From a virus: a stretch of DNA of 28,475 bases. Both the position numbers and the translations under genes were made by a program. The DNA lies in IMG/VR virus record IMGVR_UViG_3300047457_000120, positions 1-28,475 of that record; one strand, 5' to 3'. Positions 1-5,827 of this stretch are shown here, in pieces. Numbering within the stretch: position 1 is the stretch's first letter; every line of letters begins with the position of its first letter. Under the pieces are notes generated by a model, which was given only the letters and a program-made list of their open reading frames with translations, was not told the DNA's origin and made no database searches.

Positions 1-24
1 GTATATATATAATCTCTATAGAAA

Positions 25-129
25 GTAGTGAATGTAGTGACTATGTGACTATGTATGGCCTCCACGCTATCAAAAACGCAGATTTTTATAGTCACTACTG
101 AAATTTTGCAGTAACTATCAGTAACTATG
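25..129. repeat. Iteron-like direct repeats and 11-bp inverted repeat before the helicase
   Basis: This AT-rich leader contains several short repeats. GTAGTGA occurs at 25-31 and 34-40, GTGACTAT is in tandem at 37-44 and 45-52, and AGTAACTATS is in tandem at 110-119 and 120-129, running into the helicase start codon. GTAGTGACTAT (34-44) is an exact inverted repeat of ATAGTCACTAC (88-98), with a 43-base spacer. Such clustering fits an operator or a replication-initiator binding site next to replication genes. The role is inferred; the repeats are seen directly. Confidence 0.6.
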
Positions 130-1557
130 TTAAGACCCTACCAAACCAAGGCTATTGACCTGATGCGGACAAGTATTGCCGAGGGCAAAAAACGCTTGAT
201 TCTCTGCTCACCTACTGGAAGCGGCAAGACCGTCATGTTCACCTTTATGGTCGCAAGAGCCTTGGAGAAAGGCAAGCAGGCCATTATCTTCACGGACCGA
301 GTGGAATTGCTAAAGCAATCCAACGGTGCGCTGGACTTGTTTGGAATCAGGCCAACCCTAATCGAATCCAATAAGACCCGGCTTGACGTTTCAGGCAACT
401 GCTTCATCGCAATGGCCCAAACCTTCAGCCGTAGGAAGGACGCAACCGAATACACGGACCTGCTGAACCGTATGGACTTGGTTATCATTGACGAGGCCCA
501 TAAACAAACCTTTAACCCATTGCTGACCTATATCAACCCAAATGCCGTGGTAATCGGGGCAACCGCAACCCCTTTGCGTAGAGGGAATCAGGAGTGCCTA
601 TCCAAGTTCTATGAGGTGCTTCATGTTCCAGTTCAGGTGCAGGAACTGATACAACAAGGATATCTTGCCAGTCCTGTAACCTATGGCGTAAACCAAGACC
701 TTTCAGGAATCCGTATGAAGGGCAATGATTACGACACCGAGCAGATGGCTCTGCGATTTAGTGAGCGCAAGGTATTTGACGGCGTTGTCCAAAACTATAC
801 GAAAATATGCAAAGGCAAGAAGGCCATCGTGTTTGCCAGTAACATCGCATCAAGCAAAGAGGTTTGTGCCGCTTTGCAGGTTGCAGGCCATAACGCCCGG
901 CATGTGGATGGTGACATGGGTAAGCAGGACCGAGCCGATGTACTGGCGTGGTTCAAGCATACACCCGATGCTATCCTGTGCAACTGCGACCTGATGACCA
1001 CAGGCTTTGACGAGCCAACCATCGAAGTCGTTATCCTGTACCGGGCAACTGCCAGTCTACCCCTGTTCATGCAGATGGTGGGCCGTGGTTCTCGTGTCAC
1101 CCCGACCAAGAAGGAATTTACCATCCTTGACTTTGGGAACAACGTGCAGACCCATGGGTTTTGGCATGACCGTCAAAATTGGTCGCTCAAAAAGAAACGC
1201 AAGAAGAAATCCGCTGGCGTTGGCGGGGCGAAAAACTGCAAGGGATGCGATGCTCTTATTCCTGTTGGAGCGATGGTCTGCCCACATTGCAAATACGAAT
1301 ACCAACGCAAGCCAAAGGAACAGGGCGAAATAGTGGACTTACACCTAATGAGCAAGGCTGAAGCGATGCAAGTGGCTAAGACCAGTACAATGTGGCAGAA
1401 GGCACAACTGGCCAAGGCCAAGGTAATTTCGCCTTATTGGGTGCTTCACAACCATTGCAAGACCAAAGCCGAAGCCTTGGAGTTTATTGCTTTTATGGGA
1501 TGGAAGCCGGGATGGGCATACCACAACAAAAACCGATTCAAAATTCTGCAATCATGA
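127..1557 (+). CDS. DEAD/DEAH-box superfamily 2 helicase with C-terminal zinc ribbon
   Basis: An ATP-dependent DNA helicase/translocase of the SF2 type (UvsW/RecQ/SSL2-like), probably used in phage DNA replication or recombination. Motif I is PTGSGKT (residues 29-35), motif II is DEAH (122-125), motif III-like GATATP is at 144-149, and motif VI QMVGRGSR is at 316-323. A CxxC...CxxC zinc ribbon follows (Cys371, 374, 385, 388) after a lysine-rich stretch. The length of 476 residues is normal for phage SF2 helicases. The ATG at 127 lies inside the tandem AGTAACTATS repeat. The stop overlaps the start of the VRR-NUC nuclease by four bases (ATGA), so the two are probably co-translated and act on the same DNA structures. 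The family call is firm; the exact role is inferred. Confidence 0.93.
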   Translation: MLRPYQTKAIDLMRTSIAEGKKRLILCSPTGSGKTVMFTFMVARALEKGKQAIIFTDRVELLKQSNGALDLFGIRPTLIESNKTRLDVSGNCFIAMAQTFSRRKDATEYTDLLNRMDLVIIDEAHKQTFNPLLTYINPNAVVIGATATPLRRGNQECLSKFYEVLHVPVQVQELIQQGYLASPVTYGVNQDLSGIRMKGNDYDTEQMALRFSERKVFDGVVQNYTKICKGKKAIVFASNIASSKEVCAALQVAGHNARHVDGDMGKQDRADVLAWFKHTPDAILCNCDLMTTGFDEPTIEVVILYRATASLPLFMQMVGRGSRVTPTKKEFTILDFGNNVQTHGFWHDRQNWSLKKKRKKKSAGVGGAKNCKGCDALIPVGAMVCPHCKYEYQRKPKEQGEIVDLHLMSKAEAMQVAKTSTMWQKAQLAKAKVISPYWVLHNHCKTKAEALEFIAFMGWKPGWAYHNKNRFKILQS

Positions 1558-1880
1558 GCGAGTTCAAGATTCAAGCCGAGTGCTTCCAATGGCATTGGAA
1601 CAACTTCCCCGACCAGCGTGGCCGATTGTTTACCGTAAACAACAACGCACCGAATGCCTATGCAGGCAGCGTGATGAAGGCAATGGGCGTGGTTGCTGGG
1701 GTCAGCGACATGATATACCTATCCGATACTGGTGCGGTGTTCTTGGAGTTCAAAGCCCCGAAGGGCAAGCAATCCCTGTCGCAGAAGTGGTGGCAGGGAG
1801 TCGTGGAGGCAGTTGGCTACAAATATGTAGTCATCAGAAGTGTGGAAGATTTCCAAAGGATATTGGATGAATGTTCCTAA
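1554..1880 (+). CDS. VRR-NUC domain nuclease
   Basis: A 108-residue single-domain nuclease of the VRR-NUC branch of the PD-(D/E)XK superfamily, the type often paired with phage helicases and thought to cut branched DNA. The catalytic signature is visible: GVSD at 49-52, then the hydrophobic strand AVFLEFKAPKGKQS with Glu65 and Lys67, followed by QKWWQ. An upstream in-frame start at 1392 would place 54 residues inside the helicase gene. The ATG at 1554, overlapping the helicase stop as ATGA, gives the usual length of a stand-alone VRR-NUC protein and is preferred. Its role beside the helicase in replication-fork or Holliday-junction processing is inferred from context. Confidence 0.88.
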   Translation: MSEFKIQAECFQWHWNNFPDQRGRLFTVNNNAPNAYAGSVMKAMGVVAGVSDMIYLSDTGAVFLEFKAPKGKQSLSQKWWQGVVEAVGYKYVVIRSVEDFQRILDECS

Positions 1881-1888
1881 CTTGTGTA

Positions 1889-1896
1889 TATCTTTG
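1889..1896 (+). promoter_or_regulatory. Bacteroidota-type -7 box TATCTTTG before the methyltransferase
   Basis: TATCTTTG matches the TAnnTTTG consensus of Bacteroidota primary sigma promoters and sits 20 bases before the ATG at 1917. A TTGG at 1863-1866 is a weak candidate -33 element, since the spacing is longer than usual. It argues for the ATG at 1917 rather than the in-frame GTG at 1884, which would lie upstream of the transcription start. Confidence 0.5.
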
Positions 1897-1916
1897 CTAA
1901 ACCTAAACCAAATAGT

Positions 1917-3002
1917 ATGAAACATAGGTTTCCATATAACTGGACCTTAAAAGATGCGATTTTTACCAAAGACAAAGGCACGGTATTTAGTTGTTTTGCA
2001 TGTGGTGGTGGTTCTACAATGGGATATAAGTTGGCTGGTTTTGATGTGCTTGGTTGTAATGAGATTGACCCTAAAATGATTGATGCATACAAAATTAATC
2101 ACAATCCTAAATATGCTTATTTAGAACCAATTCAAACATTCAAAATGCGAGAAGATTTACCAAAAGAACTTTACGAACTTGATATTTTGGATGGGTCACC
2201 TCCTTGCAGTAGTTTTTCAATGGCAGGAAATAGAGAAAAAGATTGGGGCAAAGAAAAATTATTTAGAGAAGGTCAAGCCGAACAAGTTTTAGATACCTTG
2301 TTTTTTGATTTTATTGATTTGGCAAAAAGGCTACAACCAAAAGTAGTAATTGCTGAAAACGTAAAGGGATTGCTTTTAGGTGAAGCAAAAGGCTACGTAA
2401 GGAAAATTTATAGGGAATTTGATTTAGCCGGTTATTATGTACAACATTGGCTTTTGGATGCCTCAAAAATGGGAGTACCACAACACAGGGAAAGAGTGTT
2501 TTTTATTGCATTGCGTAAAGATTTAGCCGCTCTATTTATGGAACAGGTTGATATGTTTACAATGTTGCCTAAATTAAAACTTGAATTTAATGAACCTCAA
2601 ATACCTTTTAAGCAAATTGATGAATTTCACATTGAAATTGATGACTATTCAATATGTCCAAGTTATATGAAATGTCTGGAAATTTGTGAAGAAGGCAAAA
2701 GTTTTAGTACGGTTCATCATAAAGGAATGCTGCATAATGCATATAGGGTAAATAGAAATAAACCTATTTCTACAATAGTTGCACATAACGACGGAACAGC
2801 TTATCATTATAAACATAATCGAAGATTAATAAAAAACGAATTTTGCCAAGCAGGCACATTTCCCTTAGATTATGCTTTTAATAAATTAAGACCAAATTAT
2901 TTAATAGGAATGAGTGTTCCGCCTGTAATGATGGCACAAATAGCTGAGCAGGTATATGAACAATGGCTATCAAAAATCAATCACCAAACCCTAAACCCAT
3001 GA
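1917..3002 (+). CDS. DNA (cytosine-5) methyltransferase
   Basis: Transfers a methyl group from SAM to carbon 5 of cytosine in a specific DNA site. In phages this usually protects DNA from host restriction. Motif I is FSCFACGGGSTMGY (about residues 24-37), motif IV is GSPPCSSFS with the catalytic Cys97, motif VI is AENV with Glu147, motif VIII is QHRER (189-193), and motif X is a GMSVPP variant of GNSVPP near the C-terminus. At 361 residues it is a full single-chain enzyme. I chose ATG 1917 because a TATCTTTG promoter box lies just upstream. The gene is visibly richer in A and T than its neighbours and has its own promoter, so recent acquisition is likely. The target site cannot be read from the sequence. 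No restriction endonuclease gene lies beside it, so it is probably an orphan enzyme. Confidence 0.95.
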   Translation: MKHRFPYNWTLKDAIFTKDKGTVFSCFACGGGSTMGYKLAGFDVLGCNEIDPKMIDAYKINHNPKYAYLEPIQTFKMREDLPKELYELDILDGSPPCSSFSMAGNREKDWGKEKLFREGQAEQVLDTLFFDFIDLAKRLQPKVVIAENVKGLLLGEAKGYVRKIYREFDLAGYYVQHWLLDASKMGVPQHRERVFFIALRKDLAALFMEQVDMFTMLPKLKLEFNEPQIPFKQIDEFHIEIDDYSICPSYMKCLEICEEGKSFSTVHHKGMLHNAYRVNRNKPISTIVAHNDGTAYHYKHNRRLIKNEFCQAGTFPLDYAFNKLRPNYLIGMSVPPVMMAQIAEQVYEQWLSKINHQTLNP

Positions 3003-3151
3003 AACCAACCCCCACCGATTTCCGCCGCTGGCAAATCCACATCCGCAAGGAATGCCTCAACTGTCAACGCCCTGACCATGCCGAAACCATTTCCCCTTGG
3101 AAGGTGAATTGGGTGCTGCTCGGCCATGTCCTCAACGCTAAAAAAGCCTAA
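2999..3151 (+). CDS. Small hypothetical protein with CxxC motif
   Basis: A 50-residue basic protein I do not recognise. It contains CLNCQ, a CxxC pair in the N-terminal half (a possible half zinc-binding site), followed by HAETISPWKVNW. The ATG at 2999 overlaps the methyltransferase stop as ATGA, which supports translation. Base composition switches abruptly here from the AT-rich methyltransferase to the GC-richer phage background, so this gene belongs to the phage core rather than the imported segment. It is followed three bases later by another small gene. Function is unknown. Confidence 0.55.
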   Translation: MKPTPTDFRRWQIHIRKECLNCQRPDHAETISPWKVNWVLLGHVLNAKKA

Positions 3152-3154
3152 GCC

Positions 3155-3340
3155 ATGACGTGGACACGACTTACCAAATACACGATGCCGATTCCAATGG
3201 AAGAGGTATTCCTCGCCCTCGAAGACGGCAACTACGCAGTTGGATGGCTGACCAAAGGGCAAATCACCTTCACCAACATCCATGGCGAAGCGTGGTGGAC
3301 GCATGAAGTAACCGCTTGGATGTATCCTAAAAAGCCATAA
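3155..3340 (+). CDS. Small hypothetical protein, loosely DUF551-like
   Basis: A 61-residue protein rich in Trp and Tyr. The order of a leading Trp, a MP pair, a short strand with LEDGNYAVGW, and a closing WWTHEVTAWMYP resembles the small DUF551-type phage proteins that end in a THWMPLP-like motif. The resemblance is loose and no function is known for that group. It lies three bases after the preceding small gene and two bases before the DnaA-like gene, in one packed operon. A weak family hint only. Confidence 0.6.
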   Translation: MTWTRLTKYTMPIPMEEVFLALEDGNYAVGWLTKGQITFTNIHGEAWWTHEVTAWMYPKKP

Positions 3341-3342
3341 CC

Positions 3343-3669
3343 ATGACCCCAGCACTCATCAACCATATCGTTGACACCACCGCAATGGTACTCGGAATTA
3401 GCCGAGAAGCCATCTGCTCCAGTTCCCGAAAGCGGGCCAACGTCATAGCCCGGAACATCATCACCGACGTTGCCTACAACGACTTCCTGTTCAAGTACCA
3501 CGAAATCGGGGCAGTCCTCAAGCGCAACCACTCCACGCTGATAAAAAACAAACTCTCCTACGAGCAGGACATCATCGCAACCCCTGAAATCAAGTACATC
3601 CGCAGACAAGTTTTACACAATGCTCAAGATTTTTTGTTAAATCTTTACGGAGGCTATAATTCTAAGTAG
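3343..3669 (+). CDS. DnaA domain IV-like DNA-binding protein
   Basis: A 108-residue protein resembling the C-terminal duplex-DNA-binding domain of DnaA. The key feature is HEIGAVLKRNHSTLIKNK (residues 53-70), which matches the DnaA signature in which an IG...L.R.HST segment forms the helix-turn-helix contacting the DnaA box. The upstream part (VLGISREAICSSSRKRANVIARNII) matches the first helices of that domain, including the basic helix. There is no AAA+ ATPase domain, so it cannot act as a full initiator. It may bind DnaA-box-like sites as a regulator, a host DnaA competitor or a phage origin-binding factor. The family resemblance is good; the role is inferred. Confidence 0.75.
   Translation: MTPALINHIVDTTAMVLGISREAICSSSRKRANVIARNIITDVAYNDFLFKYHEIGAVLKRNHSTLIKNKLSYEQDIIATPEIKYIRRQVLHNAQDFLLNLYGGYNSK
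3634..3660 (+). promoter_or_regulatory. Possible promoter for the 3671-3760 RNA element
   Basis: TTGTTA (3634-3639) and TATAAT (3655-3660) are separated by 15 bases inside the end of the DnaA-like gene. The pair resembles a general sigma-70 promoter more than the Bacteroidota consensus and would start transcription near 3667, just before a structured intergenic region. Weak evidence on its own. Confidence 0.25.
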
Positions 3670-3670
3670 G

Positions 3671-3760
3671 TGCGACTTAGGTCGTCGGTCAGCCCCCGAT
3701 AATAGGCAAGACCGTGAGATTCGGACGGGGGGGTGCTTCAGTGCATCCCCCTATTTTTTT
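3671..3760 (+). ncRNA. Candidate structured RNA ending in a terminator
   Basis: The intergenic stretch can fold into successive elements. A small hairpin pairs CGAC (3673-3676) with GTCG (3681-3684). A longer stem pairs CGGTC-A-GCC (3686-3694) with GGC-AA-GACCG (3705-3714). Its loop contains CCGA (3696-3699), which can pair with TCGG (3721-3724) to make an H-type pseudoknot. The final hairpin is the terminator at 3728-3760. A CCCCC run (3693-3697) could alternatively pair with the terminator's G run, giving an attenuator-like switch. It could be a small RNA or a regulatory 3' UTR. Pairing was judged by eye only. Confidence 0.35.
3728..3760 (+). terminator. Rho-independent terminator after the DnaA-like gene
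   Basis: Nine base pairs form between GGGGGGTGC (3728-3736) and GCATCCCCC (3743-3751), with one G-U pair and a six-base loop. The tail is TATTTTTTT (3752-3760). It ends the early small-gene operon and sits immediately before the promoter box of the sigma-like gene. Confidence 0.88.
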
Positions 3761-3763
3761 GCA

Positions 3764-3771
3764 TACCTTTG
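3764..3771 (+). promoter_or_regulatory. -7 box TACCTTTG directly before the sigma-like gene
   Basis: TACCTTTG is a perfect TAnnTTTG box and ends only three bases before the ATG at 3775. Transcription would start at or very near the start codon, so the mRNA would be leaderless or nearly so. No clear TTG -33 element is seen at the expected distance. Confidence 0.55.
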
Positions 3772-3774
3772 CGT

Positions 3775-4326
3775 ATGCAGTCAGCCGAAACCGTAATCCT
3801 TGACCTCTACCGTTCAGGCGAAATCAAGAAGGCTTGCATCACCATCACGGGCGGCGACCCGCTTTGGAGGGATTTGGAGCAGGAATGCGTACTTATCCTG
3901 CTGGAAAAAGACCCCGCCAAGATTCTGCAAATCCAATCCCAAGGCTACTTCAAGTTCTATGTGGTGCGTCTGCTCCTGAACCTGTACCGTGGCAAGAATA
4001 ACCAATTTGCGCAGAAGTACCGCCATCACGACATCACCGAGGAAATCGACCCGAATGCTGATATGACCCACGAAGAGTACAGTTCGCTGGTTGACGATAT
4101 GTGGGCGATTGCCGAATCGGAGATGGATTCGTGGGCCAAGGAGGGGGCGTTCCCCTACGACAAGGAACTGCTGAAACTTCACATGGCTACCGGGAATATG
4201 AAGAAACTATCCCGTGACACAGGCATCCCCTACCGCTCGGTCATTTATTCCATCGAGCAAGCCAAGGCCAAAATCAAAGCCGCAATTCTATTAAAACATG
4301 GAAACACTACTGATATTACTCGTTAG
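3775..4326 (+). CDS. Sigma-70-like (ECF-type) transcription factor, putative
   Basis: A 183-residue protein with the two-part plan of a small sigma factor. Residues 32-83 (DLEQECVLILLEKDP...YFKFYVVRLLLNLYRGKNNQFAQKYR) resemble region 2, with an aromatic and basic helix. Residues 131-168 (ELLKLHMATGNMKKLSRDTGIPYRSVIYSIEQAKAKIK) form a region-4-like helix-turn-helix. Proteins like this in Bacteroidota phages are often annotated as sigma-like. ATG 3775 is preferred over an upstream in-frame start at 3733, which lies inside the terminator. The gene has its own terminator-flanked promoter, and four similar promoter-like elements precede late units, so it is a candidate late-gene sigma factor. It might instead be a DNA-binding protein of another kind. 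Confidence 0.6.
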   Translation: MQSAETVILDLYRSGEIKKACITITGGDPLWRDLEQECVLILLEKDPAKILQIQSQGYFKFYVVRLLLNLYRGKNNQFAQKYRHHDITEEIDPNADMTHEEYSSLVDDMWAIAESEMDSWAKEGAFPYDKELLKLHMATGNMKKLSRDTGIPYRSVIYSIEQAKAKIKAAILLKHGNTTDITR

Positions 4327-4546
4327 TTCCCTGACCGCCCTCGCCATTGCCGAGTACCACGTCCTGCCGCAAGTTTGGTATCGCACATGGCTGGGAAGGC
4401 ACAAACCGTTTTCCTGCGTCACTTGCCTTTCATTTTGGGTAGCAGCCCTGCTGGCTCTTCCTGTTTTCGGTTATATCCTCGCCCCCGTTTGCGGCCTCGC
4501 CTCGGCAGGGCTTACCGTTGTCATTCTGCAACTGACCAACCGATGA
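4298..4546 (+). CDS. Small membrane protein, hypothetical
   Basis: An 82-residue protein with two hydrophobic segments: one at the N-terminus (LLILLVSSLTALAIAEYHVL) and one near residues 46-78 (FWVAALLALPVFGYILAPVCGLASAGLTVVILQL), long enough for one or two spans. Between them is RTWLGRHKPFSCVTCLSFW with a CxxC pair. It overlaps the end of the sigma-like gene by 29 bases in another frame and overlaps the next gene by four bases (ATGA), so it lies in the same transcript. Similar small membrane proteins with a CxxC before the second span occur in Bacteroidota phages without a known role. Not a clear holin, given its distance from the lysis genes. Confidence 0.65.
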   Translation: METLLILLVSSLTALAIAEYHVLPQVWYRTWLGRHKPFSCVTCLSFWVAALLALPVFGYILAPVCGLASAGLTVVILQLTNR

Positions 4547-4806
4547 CCCAAGCCGAATACTTACTTGCGGTCAAGCACCGCCACTATTGGGAGCAATACC
4601 AAGCCGCCCTGTTCATGCGGCTATCCCCGGAAGCAGTCCACGACTTGCAGACCATCCTTGTTGCTCACGGCAGGCCGAACACAAATTGGTGGTGCGCTGA
4701 CTGCGTAAAATCTGCACTTCAATACATTTACGAACAGGCCGACCAATTCGCCCAAGCCAATCAGCAGACCGTTACCCATGCCCTTACCAACCCCCCAAGC
4801 GAATGA
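4543..4806 (+). CDS. Hypothetical protein
   Basis: An 87-residue soluble, mostly helical protein that I do not recognise. The central WWCADCVKSALQYIYEQADQFAQANQ has a CxxC pair and a helix pattern. ATG 4543 overlaps the preceding stop as ATGA, and this start is preferred over an in-frame upstream start at 4375 inside the membrane-protein gene. The 3' end overlaps the next gene by 29 bases. It sits just upstream of the packaging genes, so a role in packaging or head assembly is possible but not shown. Confidence 0.6.
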   Translation: MTQAEYLLAVKHRHYWEQYQAALFMRLSPEAVHDLQTILVAHGRPNTNWWCADCVKSALQYIYEQADQFAQANQQTVTHALTNPPSE

Positions 4807-5245
4807 AACCAGCGACCAGTTCCTCGGTCGTTGCATGACCAATGCCGCAACCAATGCAGAGTTCCCTGATGTCCAGCAACGCCTTGCGGTATGCGGCAAC
4901 ATCTACGCCAACCACAAGCGACAGGCATTTGAATCCTATGCTGACTATGGGGAAGGAGTACGCAACAACGCCAAGCGGGGGATTGAACTTAACGAGCGTA
5001 ACGGCAATAAGTGTGCAACCCAAACGGGCAAGGTCAGGGCGCAGCAACTCGCAAGCGGTGAAGCGATTTCCCTTGCGACCATCAAGCGGATGCACTCCTA
5101 CCTTAGCCGGGCAGAAACCTACTACGACAACGCTGACAGTACCAGCGACTGCGGCTATATCTCCTATCTCCTTTGGGGCGGCAAAGCGGCCCTTGGATGG
5201 TCAAGGAATAAACTCCGAGAACTTGGCGAACTCGACGAAGGCTGA
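4778..5245 (+). CDS. Conserved phage protein upstream of terminase
   Basis: A 155-residue protein with two recognisable parts. Residues 10-48 (SDQFLGRCMTNAATNAEFPDVQQRLAVCGNIY) look like a small phage domain with the pattern F..RCM......FPD..QR.AVC. Residues 58-150 (GVRNNAKRGIELNER...RAQQLASGEAISLATIKRMHSYLSRAE...GYISYLLWGGKAALGWSRNKL) match a short conserved domain found fused to or near portal and protease proteins in many phages. No enzymatic motif is evident. The ATG at 4778 overlaps the previous gene by 29 bases. The family resemblance is from memory and the molecular role is unknown; a link to head assembly or packaging is inferred from where these domains usually occur. Confidence 0.7.
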   Translation: MPLPTPQANETSDQFLGRCMTNAATNAEFPDVQQRLAVCGNIYANHKRQAFESYADYGEGVRNNAKRGIELNERNGNKCATQTGKVRAQQLASGEAISLATIKRMHSYLSRAETYYDNADSTSDCGYISYLLWGGKAALGWSRNKLRELGELDEG

Positions 5246-5270
5246 CACGGAAGCGCAGAAGCAGGCGAGG

Positions 5271-5411
5271 ATGGATTCGCTGATGATGGTCATCACGACC
5301 CTCTGCGACTGCATTGGTGCGGTGGATGAATCCAATTCGCCCAACGCTTTTGCGGTCAAGATGAAAATCGTGGACAAGATTGATTCGCTCATAGACAAAA
5401 TCGAATACTGA
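5271..5411 (+). CDS. Small hypothetical protein before terminase
   Basis: A 46-residue helical protein (MDSLMMVITTLCDCIGAVDES...VKMKIVDKIDSLIDKIEY). The reading frame stays open far upstream but is out of frame with the preceding gene there. ATG 5271 is the first ATG after that gene's stop. A TTG at 5223 would add 16 residues and overlap the stop of the preceding gene, and cannot be excluded because the added sequence (KADTEAQKQAR) looks protein-like. The stop overlaps the small-terminase ATG by one base, which supports translation of this frame. Function is unknown. Confidence 0.5.
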   Translation: MDSLMMVITTLCDCIGAVDESNSPNAFAVKMKIVDKIDSLIDKIEY

Positions 5412-5827
5412 TGGGAGCAGGAAGACCACGGACATTTGCGACACCCCAAGACCTTTGGGATGAGTTTACCGAATACTGCGACAAAACCAAGGAACGGCCC
5501 ATCATCGTAAAGGATTGGGTAGGGCCAAAGGCTATCGAGGTTTATCGGGAGAAGGAAGCCCCGCTGACCATGGAGGGGTTTAGGTTGCATCTTTGGGATA
5601 AAGGTATTGCTGATGGAGGAAAGGAGTATTTTCTTAATCGCACAGGAGCATACCAAGAATTTACCACGGTCTGCTCCCGCATAAAGGAATCCATCCGAGC
5701 CGACCAAATCAAGGGAGGAATGGCGGGCATCTACAACCCCTCCATCACGCAGCGACTGAACGGTTTGGTCGAAAAGCAGGAAACGAGCATCACGATAGAG
5801 CAGCCGTTGTTCGGCGATGGAGTTTAA
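5411..5827 (+). CDS. terS: Terminase small subunit (DNA-packaging protein)
   Basis: A 138-residue DNA-packaging protein that recognises phage DNA and recruits the large terminase. The N-terminus MGAGRPRTFATPQDLWDEFTEYCDKTKE is typical of small terminases of the Gp3-package type. It has a GRPR basic tip followed by a helix, then a helix-turn-helix-like middle (APLTMEGFRLHLWDKGI) and a helical C-terminal half (residues 72-124) that would oligomerise. The stop overlaps the large-subunit ATG by eleven bases, as in most phage packaging pairs. The start overlaps the preceding stop by one base. The call rests on the sequence pattern and on its position immediately before the large terminase. Confidence 0.85.
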   Translation: MGAGRPRTFATPQDLWDEFTEYCDKTKERPIIVKDWVGPKAIEVYREKEAPLTMEGFRLHLWDKGIADGGKEYFLNRTGAYQEFTTVCSRIKESIRADQIKGGMAGIYNPSITQRLNGLVEKQETSITIEQPLFGDGV

